This document shows positions 63,386 to 64,000 of a stretch of DNA of 64,000 nt, in pieces. The notes below the pieces were generated by a model. That model saw only the letters and a list, made by a program, of their open reading frames with translations, searched no databases and was not told where the DNA came from. Origin of the DNA: Flavobacterium sp. YJ01. GTDB taxonomy: Bacteria > Bacteroidota > Bacteroidia > Flavobacteriales > Flavobacteriaceae. The first letter of the stretch is position 1; each line of letters opens with the position of its first letter. The stretch is taken from the NCBI RefSeq assembly GCF_029320955.1, contig NZ_CP119757.1, forward strand, positions 1,984,001 through 2,048,000, given 5' to 3'. The position numbers were made by a program, and so were the translations under genes.

Positions 63386-64000
63386 CCTCTCTTCCATCGC
63401 GAAACTTCTTGATGGATGATAAATATATAAACACGATTTATCTTTTATTAATTGAATGATTTCATTTGTCAACTCAACCGGAAGCGCAGGACAACCTTGA
63501 CTTCTTCCTAATCTTTTATGATCTCTAATAAATGACTCAGATACATAATCTGCACCGTGCATTACAACACCTCTTTCGCGAGCATTATCATTTACACCAT
63601 TTTCTAAACCATCTAAACGAAGAGATGCACCATGTTTTCCTTGGTAGATTTCTCCCGTTGCATAAAATCCTAAACTGCTTTTGAAAGAAGAATTAAGATT
63701 TGAAAATGCTGAAGCAAATTCTTCTCCAGTATTTCTACCGTGTGCAACAAGCGAATTGTATAAAATGGTATTTGTTGTCAAATCAATAACCCACAGACGT
63801 TTTGTATTTGATGACAAACTAAAATCAATAAGAGTCAAGATATTTTTCTTGATAACTCCTCTCTCTTTCAACAAATAAAATCCCTTTAAAGCTTCCGAAA
63901 AAGTTTTAAGTTCTGGCATTTTAAAATTGTTTGAATTTAGGGCACTGTAAACGCTTTCGATTTTTGAATCAACAGTTACTTTTTCAACTTTAGCAATCGT
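63374..64000 (-). CDS. murein L,D-transpeptidase catalytic domain family (YkuD_2) protein, 5' end beyond window
   Basis: At least 208 residues, open to the right edge in frame: upstream of the ATG at 63919 the reading continues (TIAKVEKVTVDSKIESVYSA), so the start lies past the window. Motifs VAHGRNTGEEFASAF, FYATGEIYQGKHGASLRLDGLE, VMHGADYVS and GRSQGCPALP (catalytic Cys) define the YkuD_2 family. Exact target is unknown; a role in envelope remodelling is likely. Convergent with the YcbB-type gene. Confidence 0.9.
   Translation of the reverse strand, partial: TIAKVEKVTVDSKIESVYSALNSNNFKMPELKTFSEALKGFYLLKERGVIKKNILTLIDFSLSSNTKRLWVIDLTTNTILYNSLVAHGRNTGEEFASAFSNLNSSFKSSLGFYATGEIYQGKHGASLRLDGLENGVNDNARERGVVMHGADYVSESFIRDHKRLGRSQGCPALPVELTNEIIQLIKDKSCLYIYHPSRSFAMEERLIS

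Overview
The window reads as a chromosomal segment of a low-GC, gliding member of the Bacteroidota, most likely Flavobacterium (inference). The support is gldB and gldC, AT-rich spacers, repeated TAnnTTTG promoter elements, Bacteroidota-type long FtsZ and MraY with an insert, and many lipoproteins and carboxypeptidase-regulatory-like secreted proteins. I see no rRNA, CRISPR array, prophage or intact insertion sequence.

Layout. 1-4.1 kb: SulP anion transporter (cut by the left edge), a small hypothetical protein and a LytS/LytTR-type two-component pair. 4.2-8.5 kb is accessory-looking: a 591-residue protein resembling the sporadically distributed TIGR04141/DUF6119 family, a four-cysteine protein, several palindromic repeats and a DUF3754 gene broken by an A7 frameshift. 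8.6-16.7 kb: Mpo1-like protein, methyltransferase, TlpA-type thioredoxin, TPR protein and small secreted proteins. 16.8-34.1 kb: tRNA-Arg, yqeY, then the division and cell-wall (dcw) cluster on the minus strand, transcribed mraZ-rsmH-ftsL-ftsI-murE-mraY-murD-(four-helix-bundle gene)-ftsW-murG-murC-ftsQ-ftsA-ftsZ. murF and ddl are absent. mraZ is preceded by an array of GTGGT boxes that looks like its own operator.

34.4-47.8 kb: alpha/beta hydrolase, EngB, GldB/GldC, NadE, a NarL-type regulator, DnaG (with all four zinc ligands replaced), a sigma factor / membrane protein / outer-membrane protein module, a prenyl synthase and RlmN. 47.9-52.1 kb: two YceI genes, a beta-barrel gene and a divergent four-cysteine YceI-like gene. 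The two yceI promoters share an identical FNR/CRP-type palindrome at identical spacing to the -7 box. 52.2-60.0 kb: O-methyltransferase, a nested palindromic element, PAP2, TatA, an M1 peptidase, a DUF6702 protein and four overlapping paralogous CarboxypepD_reg-like genes. 60.1-64 kb: PepE, two identical tRNA-Gly genes, a GNAT pseudogene and two convergent L,D-transpeptidases, the last cut by the right edge.

The strongest candidates for something undescribed are the YceI/beta-barrel module with its twin promoters, the TIGR04141-like gene, the zinc-less primase domain, the MraZ box array, the four-paralog secreted-protein operon, and the inverted-repeat-flanked four-helix-bundle gene inside the dcw cluster. 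Family names come from recognising sequence; no database search was run.
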